From NCBI RefSeq assembly GCF_004324755.1, contig NZ_SDMQ01000001.1, positions 1-64,000 on the forward strand: a stretch of 64,000 nt of DNA, given 5' to 3'. Position 1 is the first letter of the stretch. Each line of letters starts with the position of its first letter. The notes beneath the pieces are model-generated. The model saw nothing but the letters and a program-made list of their open reading frames with translations. It did not search any database and was not told where the DNA came from. Positions 32,729 to 42,044 of the stretch are shown here, piece after piece. The DNA is from Propioniciclava sinopodophylli (GTDB taxonomy: Bacteria; Actinomycetota; Actinomycetes; Propionibacteriales; Propionibacteriaceae). Made by a program: the position numbers and the translations under genes.

Positions 32729-33925
32729 TCACCGCACCTGGAGTTCGAAGTCGCGCAGTGTGTACCCCTCGATCAGGTCATCCCAATCGATCGAAGGTTC
32801 TCGCACGATCCGGACCTCGCGCGCCAAGAGGCGCACGAGCAGGGCATCGGCCTCCAGCAACGCGAGCGGTTGGCCAGGACACTTGTGGGCCCCGTCACCG
32901 AACGTCATCCCGGCCGGGTCGACGCCGCGGGCCCTCTGCCGATCCGGACACACGTTCAACGGCTGGTCGCCGACCGCGTCGAGGTCGATGTTGGTGCTGC
33001 GGACGTGCACGTCGACGAGGTCCCCGGGCTCCAGCGCCACCTGGGTGTCCCGGTCGCGGATGGTGAAGCCCTCGTGAACACGGCGGTACAGGTGGCCGAC
33101 GACGGGCTCCAGCCGGATGACCTCGTTCAGGATCGCAAGCCTTTCCTCCTGCTCGCCCTCGAGGAACCGGCCCCGAAGGGAGTCATCGGTCAGGAGGTGC
33201 CAAGCAGCCATGCAGATGAACTCGCGCGTGGTGACCATGCCTGCGGTCCCGTAGGTCACGGACTCGACGAGGATGTCGGTGTCGGTGTATCCCTCCGCGA
33301 TGAGGTGGCTGATCACGTCGTTGGCGGGCTCCCGGCGGCGAGCCCGGACGGCGGGCCGGACGTCGGCGACGTAGAAGCGGACCAGCGGCACGAGACCGTT
33401 GACCGCCGCCTGCATCCACTGGCGGCGCGTGCGCCCCAGGCCCGGTTGGTCGAGATCGAAGGGTGGCTGGTTGAAGAACGTCACGAGGCGACGCGCCATC
33501 GAGCGAACGTCGGAGCCGGTCAGCCCGACGACCTGGGCGGTGACCTCCACGGAGTAGAACAGGGCGAGGTCGTCGAGTCGGCACCGAGGTGAGGACACGG
33601 CCTCTGCGACGATCCGCTCGGCGCACGACTCCATCAGGTCGGTGTACCGCTCGCGCACCACGGAGGGGGCGAAGAAGCGGGCCACCTTCGTGCGCTGCTG
33701 GTCGTGGAGCGGACCGTCCGACATCAGGATGGGATGGTGCTTCAGGACGCCCTGCGGGATGGACTCGGCGGTGAACCCAGCTTGGGTCGTGCGCTGACGC
33801 GCCCGCAGCACCTGTCTGGCGGCCTCGAGCGATCGGACGCGAACAGTACGGCCCCGGCGCTCGATACGCGGCCCGGCGCCCTCTCCGGGGCGGTGCGCCT
33901 TGCGGTGGCCAGGGTCCGGCTCCAT
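32729..33925 (-). CDS. Cytochrome P450, possibly a carotenoid hydroxylase
   Basis: This 398-aa P450 has the I-helix motif GTAGMVTTREF, ExxR in EVIRLEP, and a heme loop TFGDGAHKCPGQPLALLE with the axial Cys. Soluble bacterial CYP length, no membrane anchor. The ATG at 33925 is preceded by CGGAGGAG. Its place between crtY and idi-crtE suggests ring hydroxylation of the aromatic carotenoid, as proposed for 3-hydroxy isorenieratenes in Brevibacterium; the substrate is inference. It diverges from the main crt operon. Confidence 0.9.
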   Translation of the reverse strand: MEPDPGHRKAHRPGEGAGPRIERRGRTVRVRSLEAARQVLRARQRTTQAGFTAESIPQGVLKHHPILMSDGPLHDQQRTKVARFFAPSVVRERYTDLMESCAERIVAEAVSSPRCRLDDLALFYSVEVTAQVVGLTGSDVRSMARRLVTFFNQPPFDLDQPGLGRTRRQWMQAAVNGLVPLVRFYVADVRPAVRARRREPANDVISHLIAEGYTDTDILVESVTYGTAGMVTTREFICMAAWHLLTDDSLRGRFLEGEQEERLAILNEVIRLEPVVGHLYRRVHEGFTIRDRDTQVALEPGDLVDVHVRSTNIDLDAVGDQPLNVCPDRQRARGVDPAGMTFGDGAHKCPGQPLALLEADALLVRLLAREVRIVREPSIDWDDLIEGYTLRDFELQVR

Positions 33926-34070
33926 CACACTCCTCCGTGGGTGTCCCCGCCACTCTAGGTGATCTGACCCCAGACCCAGCCGCCTCCGAGCAGCGTCGGG
34001 CGATCCTTCTTTGGCGGGGTTATTTCCTTCATTGTCTGAACTAGAGTGGCGACGAGGGGGCAGTAGACAG

Positions 34071-34085
34071 GTTGCTTTCTGCAAC
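34071..34085 (+). promoter_or_regulatory. Short operator-like inverted repeat upstream of idi-crtE
   Basis: GTTGC-TTTCT-GCAAC is a perfect 5-bp-arm palindrome about 60 bp upstream of the chosen idi-crtE start, in the region divergent from the P450. It could bind a regulator, but no cognate gene is adjacent. Confidence 0.35.
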
Positions 34086-34143
34086 GATTTGGTGTTCCCC
34101 CGGACAGCGACCGCGCACGATTGGACGAACCTTGGAACTTCAG

Positions 34144-35796
34144 ATGCCCGTCCGGCAAGACTCTGCGCCGCGCGAACCCGACGTCGCCGTCGCCGACGAA
34201 GTCGTGCTTCTCGACGAGCAGGGCCAGCCCGTCGGCGCCGCCGACCGGCGTAGTGTCCACACTCGCCAGACCCCGCTCCACCTCGCCTTCTCCACCTACC
34301 TGTTCGATCCCGAGGGCCGGGTGCTGATCACGCGGCGTGCCCTCCACAAGGCCACCTGGCCGGGCGTGTGGACCAACAGCTGCTGCGGGCACCCGCTTCC
34401 GGGCGAGGACATCGAGACGGCGGCCCGGCGGCGCGTGAGCGAGGAACTGGGCCTGGAGGTCACCGAGCTGCTCCCGGCGGTGCCCGACTTCCGTGATCGG
34501 GCAGTGGACGCCAGCGGAATCGTGGAGAACGAGTTCTGCCCCGTCTTCATCGGCCACGTCTCCTCCTCCCGCGTCACCCCCGACCCGGACGAGGTCGCTG
34601 AGCACGCTTGGGTGAGGTGGGAGGACCTGGTGGCCGCGATCACCGCCACCCCCGCTGTGTACAGCCCGTGGAGCGTCCTCCAGGTGCCCCGTGTCGCGCT
34701 CGCGCTCGAGGGCGCCTCGTGCGCCCCGGCCCCCTCGGCCACGGATTTCATCGACCGCGTGGACGGGCTGCTGACCACCACCTTGCGCGACCTGGCCGGC
34801 ACCTGGGAGCGGACCAACCGTGCCGAGGGCGTCGAGGTGCTCCCTGACGACCTGCCGGCCTGGCTCGAACGCCTGCTCGTGGGGCGCGGCAAGCGCCTGC
34901 GCGCCACCATGCTCCACTGGGCCTTCGTGGCGGCCGGCGGTGACATCGCCGGCCCCGATTATCCGGGGCTGATCCGGATCGCCGCGGCCCTGGAGACCCT
35001 GCACCTGTTCGCCATGGTGCACGACGACATCATGGATGAGTCGGGGTCACGTCGCGGGATGCCGGCGGCACACGTCGAGGCCGCCGAATGGCACCGGCAG
35101 GCGGGCGCCGCCGGTGAGCCCAACGCCTTCGGGGTCAACCTCGCCATGCTCCTGGGTGACTTGGCGCACACGCTGGCCGACAGCCTCGTCCAGCCGCTCC
35201 CCCTCCGCCTGCGCCGCCTGTGGTTCGAGCTCTGCGTCGAGCTGATGGTCGGGCAACGCGCCGATCTCACCGGCGCCGCGGCAGGTCGACGTGACCTTGC
35301 CCACGCCGAGCACATCGCCCGGCTCAAGTCGGGCATGTACACCATCGAGCGCCCCCTGCAGTTGGGCGCGCTCGCTGCGGACGCCGAGGAGGGCACGTGC
35401 GCCGCACTGCAGCAATGGGGGGAGCACATCGGCCGCGCCTTCGCCCTGCGTGACGATCAGCTGGGGATTTGGGGCGACCCGGCGCTCACCGGGAAGCCGG
35501 CTGGCGACGATCTGGCCGAGGGCAAGGCAACGGTGATCCTCGCACTGGCCTTCGAGCGCCTGGAAGGTCCCGCCCGCGAGGCACTCACCCGCCTCGGGAC
35601 CGTGGATCTTCGCCCGGGCGACGTCACCGTGGTGAGTGATGCCCTGGTATCCACCGGCGTCCGCGACGACATCGAAACCATGATTGAGGACGCCGTGGCC
35701 CGCGCCGACGCCTGCCTCGCCCACGGCCAGCTCACCGAAGCCGGCATCGAGGGGCTGCGATCCGCGGCCCGCGCCATCGCCTGGAGGGACGCATGA
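34144..35796 (+). CDS. idi-crtE: Fused IPP isomerase and geranylgeranyl diphosphate synthase
   Basis: This 550-aa fusion joins two enzymes. Residues about 20-190 are type 1 IPP isomerase (TWPGVWTNSCCGHPLPGED with the catalytic Cys, VSEELGLEV, Nudix-like fold). Residues about 205-550 are a trans-prenyltransferase with aspartate-rich motifs HDDIMDESGSRRG and RDDQLGIWGD. The isomerase makes DMAPP from IPP and the synthase extends it to GGPP, the precursor of phytoene. I chose the ATG at 34144; a TTG at 34072 would add 24 residues. It overlaps crtI by 4 bp (ATGA). Confidence 0.9.
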   Translation: MPVRQDSAPREPDVAVADEVVLLDEQGQPVGAADRRSVHTRQTPLHLAFSTYLFDPEGRVLITRRALHKATWPGVWTNSCCGHPLPGEDIETAARRRVSEELGLEVTELLPAVPDFRDRAVDASGIVENEFCPVFIGHVSSSRVTPDPDEVAEHAWVRWEDLVAAITATPAVYSPWSVLQVPRVALALEGASCAPAPSATDFIDRVDGLLTTTLRDLAGTWERTNRAEGVEVLPDDLPAWLERLLVGRGKRLRATMLHWAFVAAGGDIAGPDYPGLIRIAAALETLHLFAMVHDDIMDESGSRRGMPAAHVEAAEWHRQAGAAGEPNAFGVNLAMLLGDLAHTLADSLVQPLPLRLRRLWFELCVELMVGQRADLTGAAAGRRDLAHAEHIARLKSGMYTIERPLQLGALAADAEEGTCAALQQWGEHIGRAFALRDDQLGIWGDPALTGKPAGDDLAEGKATVILALAFERLEGPAREALTRLGTVDLRPGDVTVVSDALVSTGVRDDIETMIEDAVARADACLAHGQLTEAGIEGLRSAARAIAWRDA

Positions 35797-37259
35797 ACGT
35801 ACTCGTCATCGGAGCCGGCCTGTCCGGCCTGTCCGCTGCGCTGCACCTGCGGGGGCAGGGTCACCAGGTCACGGTGCTCGAGCGTGCTGCCGTGCCCGGC
35901 GGGCGGAGCGGCCGCATCGAGCGCGACGGGTTCACCTTCGACTCCGGCCCGACCGTGTTCACCATGGTGGACCTGCTCGACCAGGCCTTCCGGGCGGTGG
36001 GTCGCCGCGCGGACGACTACCTGACGATGCAGCTGCTCGACCCGGCCTACCGTGCGTGCTTCGACGACGGCTCCACCCTCCACGTGCGCCACGGAGTGGA
36101 GGCGATGCGCGCCGAGATCGCCCGCGAGTGCGGGTCGGTCGACGCCGCCGCCTACGAGGAGTTCGTCGTCTGGCTGCGCAAGCTGTACCTGGCGGAACTG
36201 CCCCACTTCATCGACGTGAACTTCGACCGCCCGACCGACCTGCTGCGCAACCCGGTCGCGGCCGCCCGTCTGGTGGCGCTGGGCGGCTTCGAACGCCTCG
36301 GTCCCGCCATCGAGCGCCGTTTCTCCGACCCGCGCCTCCACCGCATCTTCAGCTTCCAGGCGATGTACGCCGGCCTCGCGCCCGCCCAGGCGCTGGCGCT
36401 GTACGCCGTCATCACCTACATGGACTCGGTCGAGGGCGTCTGGTTCCCCGAAGGAGGCATGCGCGCGGTCCCCGATGCGATGGCGCAGGCCGCCATGGAC
36501 GCCGGGGTCGCGTTCCACTACGGGGCCACCGTGGACCGCATCACCTGCGCGCAGGGGCGAGCCACCGGCGTGCTGCTGACCGGTGGAGAACGCCTGAACG
36601 CGGATGCCGTGGTCTGCACGCTGGACCTCCCGGTCGCCTACGAAGAGCTCCTCCCCGAGGTCCCCACACCCCGCGTCGCCGCGCGGGGGCGCTACTCCCC
36701 CTCGTGCGTGGTGTGGCACCTGGGCGTCAAGGGCGCCCCACCGCCGGAGGCCGCCCACCACAACATCCACTTCGGGCAGCAGTGGCACGACGCCTTCGAC
36801 GACCTGCTCCGGCGCGGGCGTCCCATGGCCGACCCCTCCCGCTTCGTGGCCGTCCCGTCCCTGCACGACCGCGACGCGGCACCCGAGGGCTGCACCAGCC
36901 TCTACGTCCTGGAACCCACCCCCAACCTGGAGGTGGGCCGGCTCGACTGGCCCAGCGAAGGCCCCCGCCTGCGCGAACGCATGCTCACCGACCTGCAGCG
37001 CTGGGGCTACCCCACCGACATCGTGACCGAGGAGTTGGTCACCCCCCAGGACTGGCTGGCCCAGGGCATGGCAGCAGGAACCCCGTTCGCGCTCGCCCAC
37101 ACGTTCCGCCAGACCGGCCCCTTCCGGGCCAAGAACGTCGACAAGCGCGTGAAGGGCCTGGTCTTCGCCGGGTCGAGCACCACCCCCGGTGTGGGTATCC
37201 CCATGGTGCTCATCTCCGGGAAGCTCGCCGCCCGACGCGTTGCGGAGATGACCAGGTGA
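35793..37259 (+). CDS. crtI: Phytoene desaturase
   Basis: This 488-aa flavoprotein begins with the dinucleotide motif VIGAGLSGLSAALHL and ends with FAGSSTTPGVGIPMVLISGK, the CrtI C-terminal signature. It desaturates phytoene to lycopene using FAD. It is joined to idi-crtE by ATGA and to crtB by GTGA overlaps. Length is normal for the family. Confidence 0.93.
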   Translation: MNVLVIGAGLSGLSAALHLRGQGHQVTVLERAAVPGGRSGRIERDGFTFDSGPTVFTMVDLLDQAFRAVGRRADDYLTMQLLDPAYRACFDDGSTLHVRHGVEAMRAEIARECGSVDAAAYEEFVVWLRKLYLAELPHFIDVNFDRPTDLLRNPVAAARLVALGGFERLGPAIERRFSDPRLHRIFSFQAMYAGLAPAQALALYAVITYMDSVEGVWFPEGGMRAVPDAMAQAAMDAGVAFHYGATVDRITCAQGRATGVLLTGGERLNADAVVCTLDLPVAYEELLPEVPTPRVAARGRYSPSCVVWHLGVKGAPPPEAAHHNIHFGQQWHDAFDDLLRRGRPMADPSRFVAVPSLHDRDAAPEGCTSLYVLEPTPNLEVGRLDWPSEGPRLRERMLTDLQRWGYPTDIVTEELVTPQDWLAQGMAAGTPFALAHTFRQTGPFRAKNVDKRVKGLVFAGSSTTPGVGIPMVLISGKLAARRVAEMTR

Positions 37260-38185
37260 GCACCCTGCTGGAGGAGGGGTACCGCACCGCCGCACGCCTC
37301 ACCCGCGAGCACGGCACCACGTACTACTGGGGCGCCCTGCTCCTGCCCCCACCCCAGCGCCGGGACGTGCACGCGGTCTACGCGCTGTGCCGACTGGCCG
37401 ACGACATCGTCGACGAGCCGGACAAGACCCCCCACCCATCGGTGCCGGCCCACGGCACCCCGACGGAGCGTCTCGACGCGTTCCGCGCCTGGTTCTTCGC
37501 GGCATTGGCCCGCGGCACCTCAGACGAACCGGTGATGGCCTCGGTGATCGACAGCGTGCGGCGACGCGGCACCGACCCCGAGTGCTTCGAGCGGTTCTTC
37601 GACGCCATGGCGCTCGACCTGACCCACTCCACCTGGCCCACGTGGCCCGCGCTCCGCGACGGCTACATGGAGGGCTCGGCGGCCGTCATCGGAGAGATGA
37701 TGCTGCCCGTCCTGGAACCCACCAGCGACGCTGCCCGCGACCACGCACGCTCTCTGGGATTGGCCTTTCAACTCACCAATTTCCTGCGTGACGTCGACGA
37801 GGATCTCAGCCGTGGCCGCGTCTACCTGCCCCAGGACGAGCTCGCCAGGCACGGCGCCGCCCCCCACCTGCGCCAGGTGACGCCGCAGTGGCGCACGTTC
37901 ATGGCCGAGCAGGTGACCCGCAACCGCACGCTGTACGCCCACGCAGCCGATGGCCTGCCCTATCTGCCCGAAGCCTCGCGCCGCTGCGTTGGCACCGCCC
38001 TGACCCTGTACCAACGGATCCTCGACCGGATCGAAGCAGCCGACTACGACGTCTTCAACGGACGCATCCGGGTACCCGCCCACGAGAAGCTGGCCCTGTT
38101 CGGTCGCCAAGCCGCAGTCGGCGCGCTACGCCCCTCGCGTTGGACCGGCGTGCGAGGCCGCGTGGACCGCCACCAGCAACGATGA
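37256..38185 (+). CDS. crtB: Phytoene synthase
   Basis: This 309-aa squalene/phytoene synthase has YALCRLADDIVDE as the first Asp-rich motif and NFLRDVDEDLSRGRVYLP as the second. It condenses two GGPP molecules into phytoene. The GTG at 37256 overlaps the crtI stop (GTGA) and its own stop overlaps crtT (ATGA). All catalytic aspartates appear present. Confidence 0.94.
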   Translation: MSTLLEEGYRTAARLTREHGTTYYWGALLLPPPQRRDVHAVYALCRLADDIVDEPDKTPHPSVPAHGTPTERLDAFRAWFFAALARGTSDEPVMASVIDSVRRRGTDPECFERFFDAMALDLTHSTWPTWPALRDGYMEGSAAVIGEMMLPVLEPTSDAARDHARSLGLAFQLTNFLRDVDEDLSRGRVYLPQDELARHGAAPHLRQVTPQWRTFMAEQVTRNRTLYAHAADGLPYLPEASRRCVGTALTLYQRILDRIEAADYDVFNGRIRVPAHEKLALFGRQAAVGALRPSRWTGVRGRVDRHQQR

Positions 38186-38904
38186 GCACCCGAGCAGCGT
38201 TCGACCGCGGGGCGCGGCACTACGACCTCATGGTGGCCCTCAACCCCGGCTACCACGCCCATCTGCGCAGGGCAGCCGCATCACTGGTGGACGCGCTGCG
38301 CGGCCAGCCCGGACCATGGCGCCTCCTCGACCTCGCCTGCGGTTCGGGAGCATCGACCCGAGCACTGGTGGACGCAACCCCACCCGACACCCACATCCAA
38401 GGGTTGGACGCCTCCCCCGGCATGCTCAGCCGCGCCCGCGCCAAACACTGGCCTGCGTCGGTCACCTTCGCCGAGGCCACCGCCGGCTCGCTGGACACCC
38501 AAGCGTGGCAGCCCGGAACCCACCACGGCATCCTGTCGGCCTATCTCTTCCGCAACCTCACGCCCGTTCAACGCCGAGACGCACTGGCGGAGATCCAGGC
38601 GCTGCTCACACCCGGCGGCACCCTGACCGTCGTCGAGTACTCCGTGCGCGAGCGATTCCGCGCGCAACTGGTGTGGAGCATCGTGAGCTGGCTGGTCATC
38701 ATCCCGCTCGGAGCCCTGCTCGACCGCAACCCCTCGCTGTACACCTACCTCTGGCGCAGCGTGATGGAGTTCGACACACCGACGGACTTCATGGAGCAGC
38801 TCCACACCGCCGGCTTCGTGGACATCGCCACCCGGAGTGTGCCCGGCTGGCAACACGGCATCCTCCACCTCTACATGGCCCGCAAGCCCCAGGAGACCGC
38901 ATGA
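38182..38904 (+). CDS. crtT: SAM-dependent methyltransferase of the carotenoid operon (CrtT-like)
   Basis: This 240-aa class I methyltransferase has motif I LLDLACGSGASTRAL, an acidic residue in IQGLDASPGML and post-motifs LSAYLFRNL and LTPGGTLTVVEYS, near UbiE/CrtT proteins. In Streptomyces griseus a methyltransferase gene crtT accompanies crtU and crtY, with no firmly known substrate. Coupled by ATGA overlaps on both sides. It may methylate a carotenoid or a quinone. Confidence 0.82.
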   Translation: MSTRAAFDRGARHYDLMVALNPGYHAHLRRAAASLVDALRGQPGPWRLLDLACGSGASTRALVDATPPDTHIQGLDASPGMLSRARAKHWPASVTFAEATAGSLDTQAWQPGTHHGILSAYLFRNLTPVQRRDALAEIQALLTPGGTLTVVEYSVRERFRAQLVWSIVSWLVIIPLGALLDRNPSLYTYLWRSVMEFDTPTDFMEQLHTAGFVDIATRSVPGWQHGILHLYMARKPQETA

Positions 38905-40406
38905 AGCGACCCGCCCGCCCCGGCCGCGATCGGCGCGCCGTCCACCACCCCGGTCCCTCCGGTGCCGAGCGCTTGACGGGCGAAGCGAAGGTCGTCGTCG
39001 TCGGAGGCGGCATCGCCGGCCTGTCGGCCGCCACGATCCTGGCCGAACGTGGAGTCCGAGTGACGCTGGTGGAGGCATCACCCCGACTCGGCGGACGCGT
39101 CGCCGCGTGGCCGCTCGAGGACGGACGCACCATGAGTCGCGGCTTCCACGCCTTCTTCCGCCAGTACTACAACCTACGGGCGGTGCTGGGCCGACCCGAC
39201 CCCGACCTGGCACGGCTGATCCCGATACGCGACTACCCACTGCAGCGTCCCGACGGAATGCGGGACTCCTTCAACAACATCCCCAGGACGCCACCGTTCA
39301 GCGTCATGGGGTTTGTCGCCCGGAGCCCCTCATTCACACTCGCGTCCCTGGCGAAGGTCGACGTACCCGCCGCCCTGGAGCTGTTGCGCGTCCGCTTCCC
39401 CGACACCTACAGCCATTACGACGGCGAATCGGCCGCCGCGTTCCTGGACCGACTGCGCTTCCCCGCCGACGCACGCGACCTCGCCCTCGAGGTGTTCGCA
39501 CGCTCCTTCTTCGCCGATCCGAACGACTTCGCCGCCGGCGAACTGGTCGCCATGTTCCACACCTACTTCATGGGCTCGGCCGAAGGACTCCTGTTCGACG
39601 TCCCCGACGACGACTACGACACCGCCCTGTGGCAACCCCTCGGCCACTACCTGGCCCGGCTCGGCGTGGAGGTACGCACCGGCGTCCGCGTGAGCACCAT
39701 CGGCCCGGCCGGAGCCCGGACCGACCACGGCGAGCTCATCGAGGCGGACGCCGTCGTCCTGGCCACCGACCCCCGCGCTGCCCGCTCCCTGGTGGCCGGC
39801 ATCGGCGACCCCTCTGGGCCGATGGACGCGTTCACGCGTCGGGTCGCCGAGACGGTCAACGCACCCCCGTTCGCCGTGGTGCGGCTGTGGCTCGATGCGC
39901 TGGTCGCCCCACAGCGCCCCGCCTTCCTGGGCACCAGCGGCTACGGCGCGCTCGACAACGTTTCGGTGCTGGAACGTTTCGAGGCAGGAGCCGCCGCCTG
40001 GAGCCGGACACACGGAGGATCCGTCGTGGAACTGCACGCCTACGCGTGCGACCCGGACGTTCTCGGGAACGAGGGCTCGACCGACCGCCTCGTCCAGCAC
40101 CTGACCAGCGAGCTGCACCGGGTCTTCCCTGAGACGGCGCACATGGGGACGCTGCACAGCGAGGTGCTGGTTCAGGACGACTGCACCCTCATCACCCCAT
40201 CCCCGTGGAACGACCGTCCGGGGGTGGAGACACCTGCCTCCTGGCTCGTCCTGGCCGGCGACTGGGTACGCAGCGATTATCCCGTGGCGCTGATGGAGCG
40301 CGCCGCAACGACCGGGATCCTGGCAGCGAACGCATTGCTCCAGCGATGGGGAGTCCAGGGCGAGGGCCTGTGGACCGTCCCGACCCGCGGACTCCTGGCC
40401 CGCTGA
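38901..40406 (+). CDS. crtU: Carotenoid beta-ring desaturase/methyltransferase (CrtU, isorenieratene synthase)
   Basis: This 501-aa flavoprotein has an FAD motif VVVVGGGIAGLSAATILAE after a 30-residue basic start, then RGFHAFFRQYYNLR, the fingerprint of CrtU proteins, and a C-terminal LVLAGDWVRSDYPVALMERA segment. CrtU aromatises beta-rings and shifts a methyl group, giving isorenieratene from beta-carotene. It is the last gene of the crt operon and starts with an ATGA overlap. No methyltransferase fold is present, as in other CrtU enzymes. Confidence 0.9.
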   Translation: MKRPARPGRDRRAVHHPGPSGAERLTGEAKVVVVGGGIAGLSAATILAERGVRVTLVEASPRLGGRVAAWPLEDGRTMSRGFHAFFRQYYNLRAVLGRPDPDLARLIPIRDYPLQRPDGMRDSFNNIPRTPPFSVMGFVARSPSFTLASLAKVDVPAALELLRVRFPDTYSHYDGESAAAFLDRLRFPADARDLALEVFARSFFADPNDFAAGELVAMFHTYFMGSAEGLLFDVPDDDYDTALWQPLGHYLARLGVEVRTGVRVSTIGPAGARTDHGELIEADAVVLATDPRAARSLVAGIGDPSGPMDAFTRRVAETVNAPPFAVVRLWLDALVAPQRPAFLGTSGYGALDNVSVLERFEAGAAAWSRTHGGSVVELHAYACDPDVLGNEGSTDRLVQHLTSELHRVFPETAHMGTLHSEVLVQDDCTLITPSPWNDRPGVETPASWLVLAGDWVRSDYPVALMERAATTGILAANALLQRWGVQGEGLWTVPTRGLLAR

Positions 40407-40433
40407 GGTCCCGACCCCCGGATGGTTCCGTTG

Positions 40434-40449
40434 CCACCGTGCACGGTGG
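40434..40449. terminator. 16-bp perfect palindrome between crtU and the LLM gene
   Basis: CCACCGTGCACGGTGG lies midway between two convergent genes. It can form a hairpin or a protein-binding site. No U-tract. Confidence 0.45.
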
Positions 40450-40464
40450 GCTCGTCGCCGAGCG

Positions 40465-41493
40465 TCAGGCCAGCATCTCCCGCACCAGCGGGACGACGCG
40501 CGTGGCGTACAGCTCGATGGACTTCATCAGCTGGCTGTGCGGCATGGGCCCGTTGGCGTACTTCAGGTCGAACTGGTCGACCTTGAGTTCGCGCACGGTC
40601 GCGGCGATCTTGGCCGCCACCGTCTCCGGCGACCCGACGTACAGCGCGCCGTGCTCGATCTCGTTGGTGAACTCGTCGGACCCCATGGCCCCCCAGCCCC
40701 GCTCCCGGCCGATGCGGTCACGCTGGGCCTTGAAGTGCGGGAACAACTGCTCGGCCGCCAGCTCGTCCGTCTCGGCGACGTGGCCGGGGCTGTGCACGGC
40801 GACGGGCATCTCGGTCGTCACGCCGAACTCGTCCACCGCACGGCGGTACAGGTCGGCGAAAGGCTTGAAGCGCTGGGCGGGGCCGCCGATGATCGCGAGC
40901 TGCAGCCCGAACCCGCGGTGGGCGGCGCGGACGACCGACTGCGGCGATCCGCCGACCGCGACCCAGGAGCGCATGCGTCCGCCCTCGGTCTTGGGGAACA
41001 CATCGACGTCGGCAAGGGGCGTCCGGTAGGTGCCCGACCAGGTGACCGGGCCCTCCTCGCGCAGCAGCGAGAAGACCTCGAGCTTCTCCTCGAAGAGCTT
41101 CTCGTAGTCGGCCAGGTCGAAGCCGTACAACCCGAAGGACTCGATGAAGGACCCGCGGCCCAGCACGGGCTCGGCGCGTCCGCCGCTGAGCGCGTCGATG
41201 GTGGCGAAGCGCTCGTACACGCGGATCGGGTCGTCCGACGACAGCACCACGACAGCCGACCCGAGGCGGATCCTCCCGGTCGCGGTGGCGAGGCCAGCCA
41301 GCACCGTGTCGGGCGCGCTGACGGCGAAGTCGGGGCGGTGGTGCTCCCCGATGGCGAAGTAGTCGACGCCGAGGGAGTCGGCGAGGACGCCCTGGGCCAC
41401 GACGTCGCGGATCACCTGGGCCTGCGTGACCGGCTTGCCCGCGCCGTCGACGGTGACGTCACCGAAGGTGTCGAGCCCGAACTGGAGATCCAT
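40465..41493 (-). CDS. LLM-class flavin-dependent oxidoreductase
   Basis: This 342-aa protein has the bacterial luciferase-like TIM barrel. LGVDYFAIGEHHRPDFA near residues 40-56 is the family signature, with RIRLGSAVVVLSSDDPIRV and RAEPVLGRGSFIESF. It probably uses FMN or F420; the sequence resembles FMN-type members without CoA-like features. Substrate unknown. It stands just downstream of crtU in the opposite direction and next to thioredoxin. Confidence 0.88.
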   Translation of the reverse strand: MDLQFGLDTFGDVTVDGAGKPVTQAQVIRDVVAQGVLADSLGVDYFAIGEHHRPDFAVSAPDTVLAGLATATGRIRLGSAVVVLSSDDPIRVYERFATIDALSGGRAEPVLGRGSFIESFGLYGFDLADYEKLFEEKLEVFSLLREEGPVTWSGTYRTPLADVDVFPKTEGGRMRSWVAVGGSPQSVVRAAHRGFGLQLAIIGGPAQRFKPFADLYRRAVDEFGVTTEMPVAVHSPGHVAETDELAAEQLFPHFKAQRDRIGRERGWGAMGSDEFTNEIEHGALYVGSPETVAAKIAATVRELKVDQFDLKYANGPMPHSQLMKSIELYATRVVPLVREMLA

Positions 41494-41536
41494 GACGCGC
41501 CTCTCGAAGCAGTTGATTCTTCAACTCACCGGTGTC

Positions 41537-41980
41537 TCAGTGCTGATGGTCGGCGTGGTCGTGGTCGGCGTGGTCGTGGTCGGCGTGGTCGTGGTCGGCG
41601 TGGCCGCCGGCCTCGTGGGCGGCCTGCGCGGCAGCGGCCTGCTGGCGGACCTCCTCGACGTCGAGGGCCTTGACGGCCTCGACGAGCTGGTCGAAGCCCG
41701 CGGCGTTCATGGCGCCGGCCTCGCGGTAGACGAGGACGCCGCCGCGGAAGGCCATGAGGGTCGGGATCGACTGGATCTCGAGCGCGGCCGCGATCTCCTG
41801 CTGCGCCTCGGTGTCGAGCTTGGCGAAGGTTGCGTCGGTGTGCTTCTCCGCGGCGCCCTCGAAGACGGGGGCGAACATGCGGCACGGGCCACACCAAGCG
41901 GCCCAGAAGTCGATGAACAGGGTGTCGGAGTTCTCGATCGTGCTGGCGAAGTTCTCGGCAGTCAGCTCGACGGTGGCCAT
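41537..41980 (-). CDS. Thioredoxin with a His/Asp-rich C-terminal tail
   Basis: This 147-aa protein has a normal thioredoxin fold at residues about 1-105 with active site WAAWCGPCRMFAP (CGPC) and cis-Pro in QSIPTLMAF. The last 25 residues are ADHDH repeats ending HQH, a likely metal-binding tail coded by a 15-bp tandem repeat. The ATG at 41980 follows a GAGAGGAT site; a longer start is possible. Such tails may bind zinc, nickel or copper; function inferred. Confidence 0.9.
   Translation of the reverse strand: MATVELTAENFASTIENSDTLFIDFWAAWCGPCRMFAPVFEGAAEKHTDATFAKLDTEAQQEIAAALEIQSIPTLMAFRGGVLVYREAGAMNAAGFDQLVEAVKALDVEEVRQQAAAAQAAHEAGGHADHDHADHDHADHDHADHQH
41551..41600. repeat. 15-bp tandem repeats encoding the thioredoxin tail
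   Basis: CGGCGTGGTCGTGGT is repeated exactly at 41551-41565, 41566-41580 and 41581-41595, with partial units on either side. On the coding strand it gives the ADHDH repeat. The copy number is likely to vary between strains. Confidence 0.85.
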
Positions 41981-42044
41981 GGGATGGATCCTCTCGTAGA
42001 TACCCTCCCTCAACACCGCGGGCGGGCGAGGCATTCCCGGGTGG

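Noticed and set aside
37888-38181. Upstream extension of the methyltransferase frame
   Set aside because: This part is the wrong frame of crtB; the conserved start is the ATG at 38182 overlapping the crtB stop.
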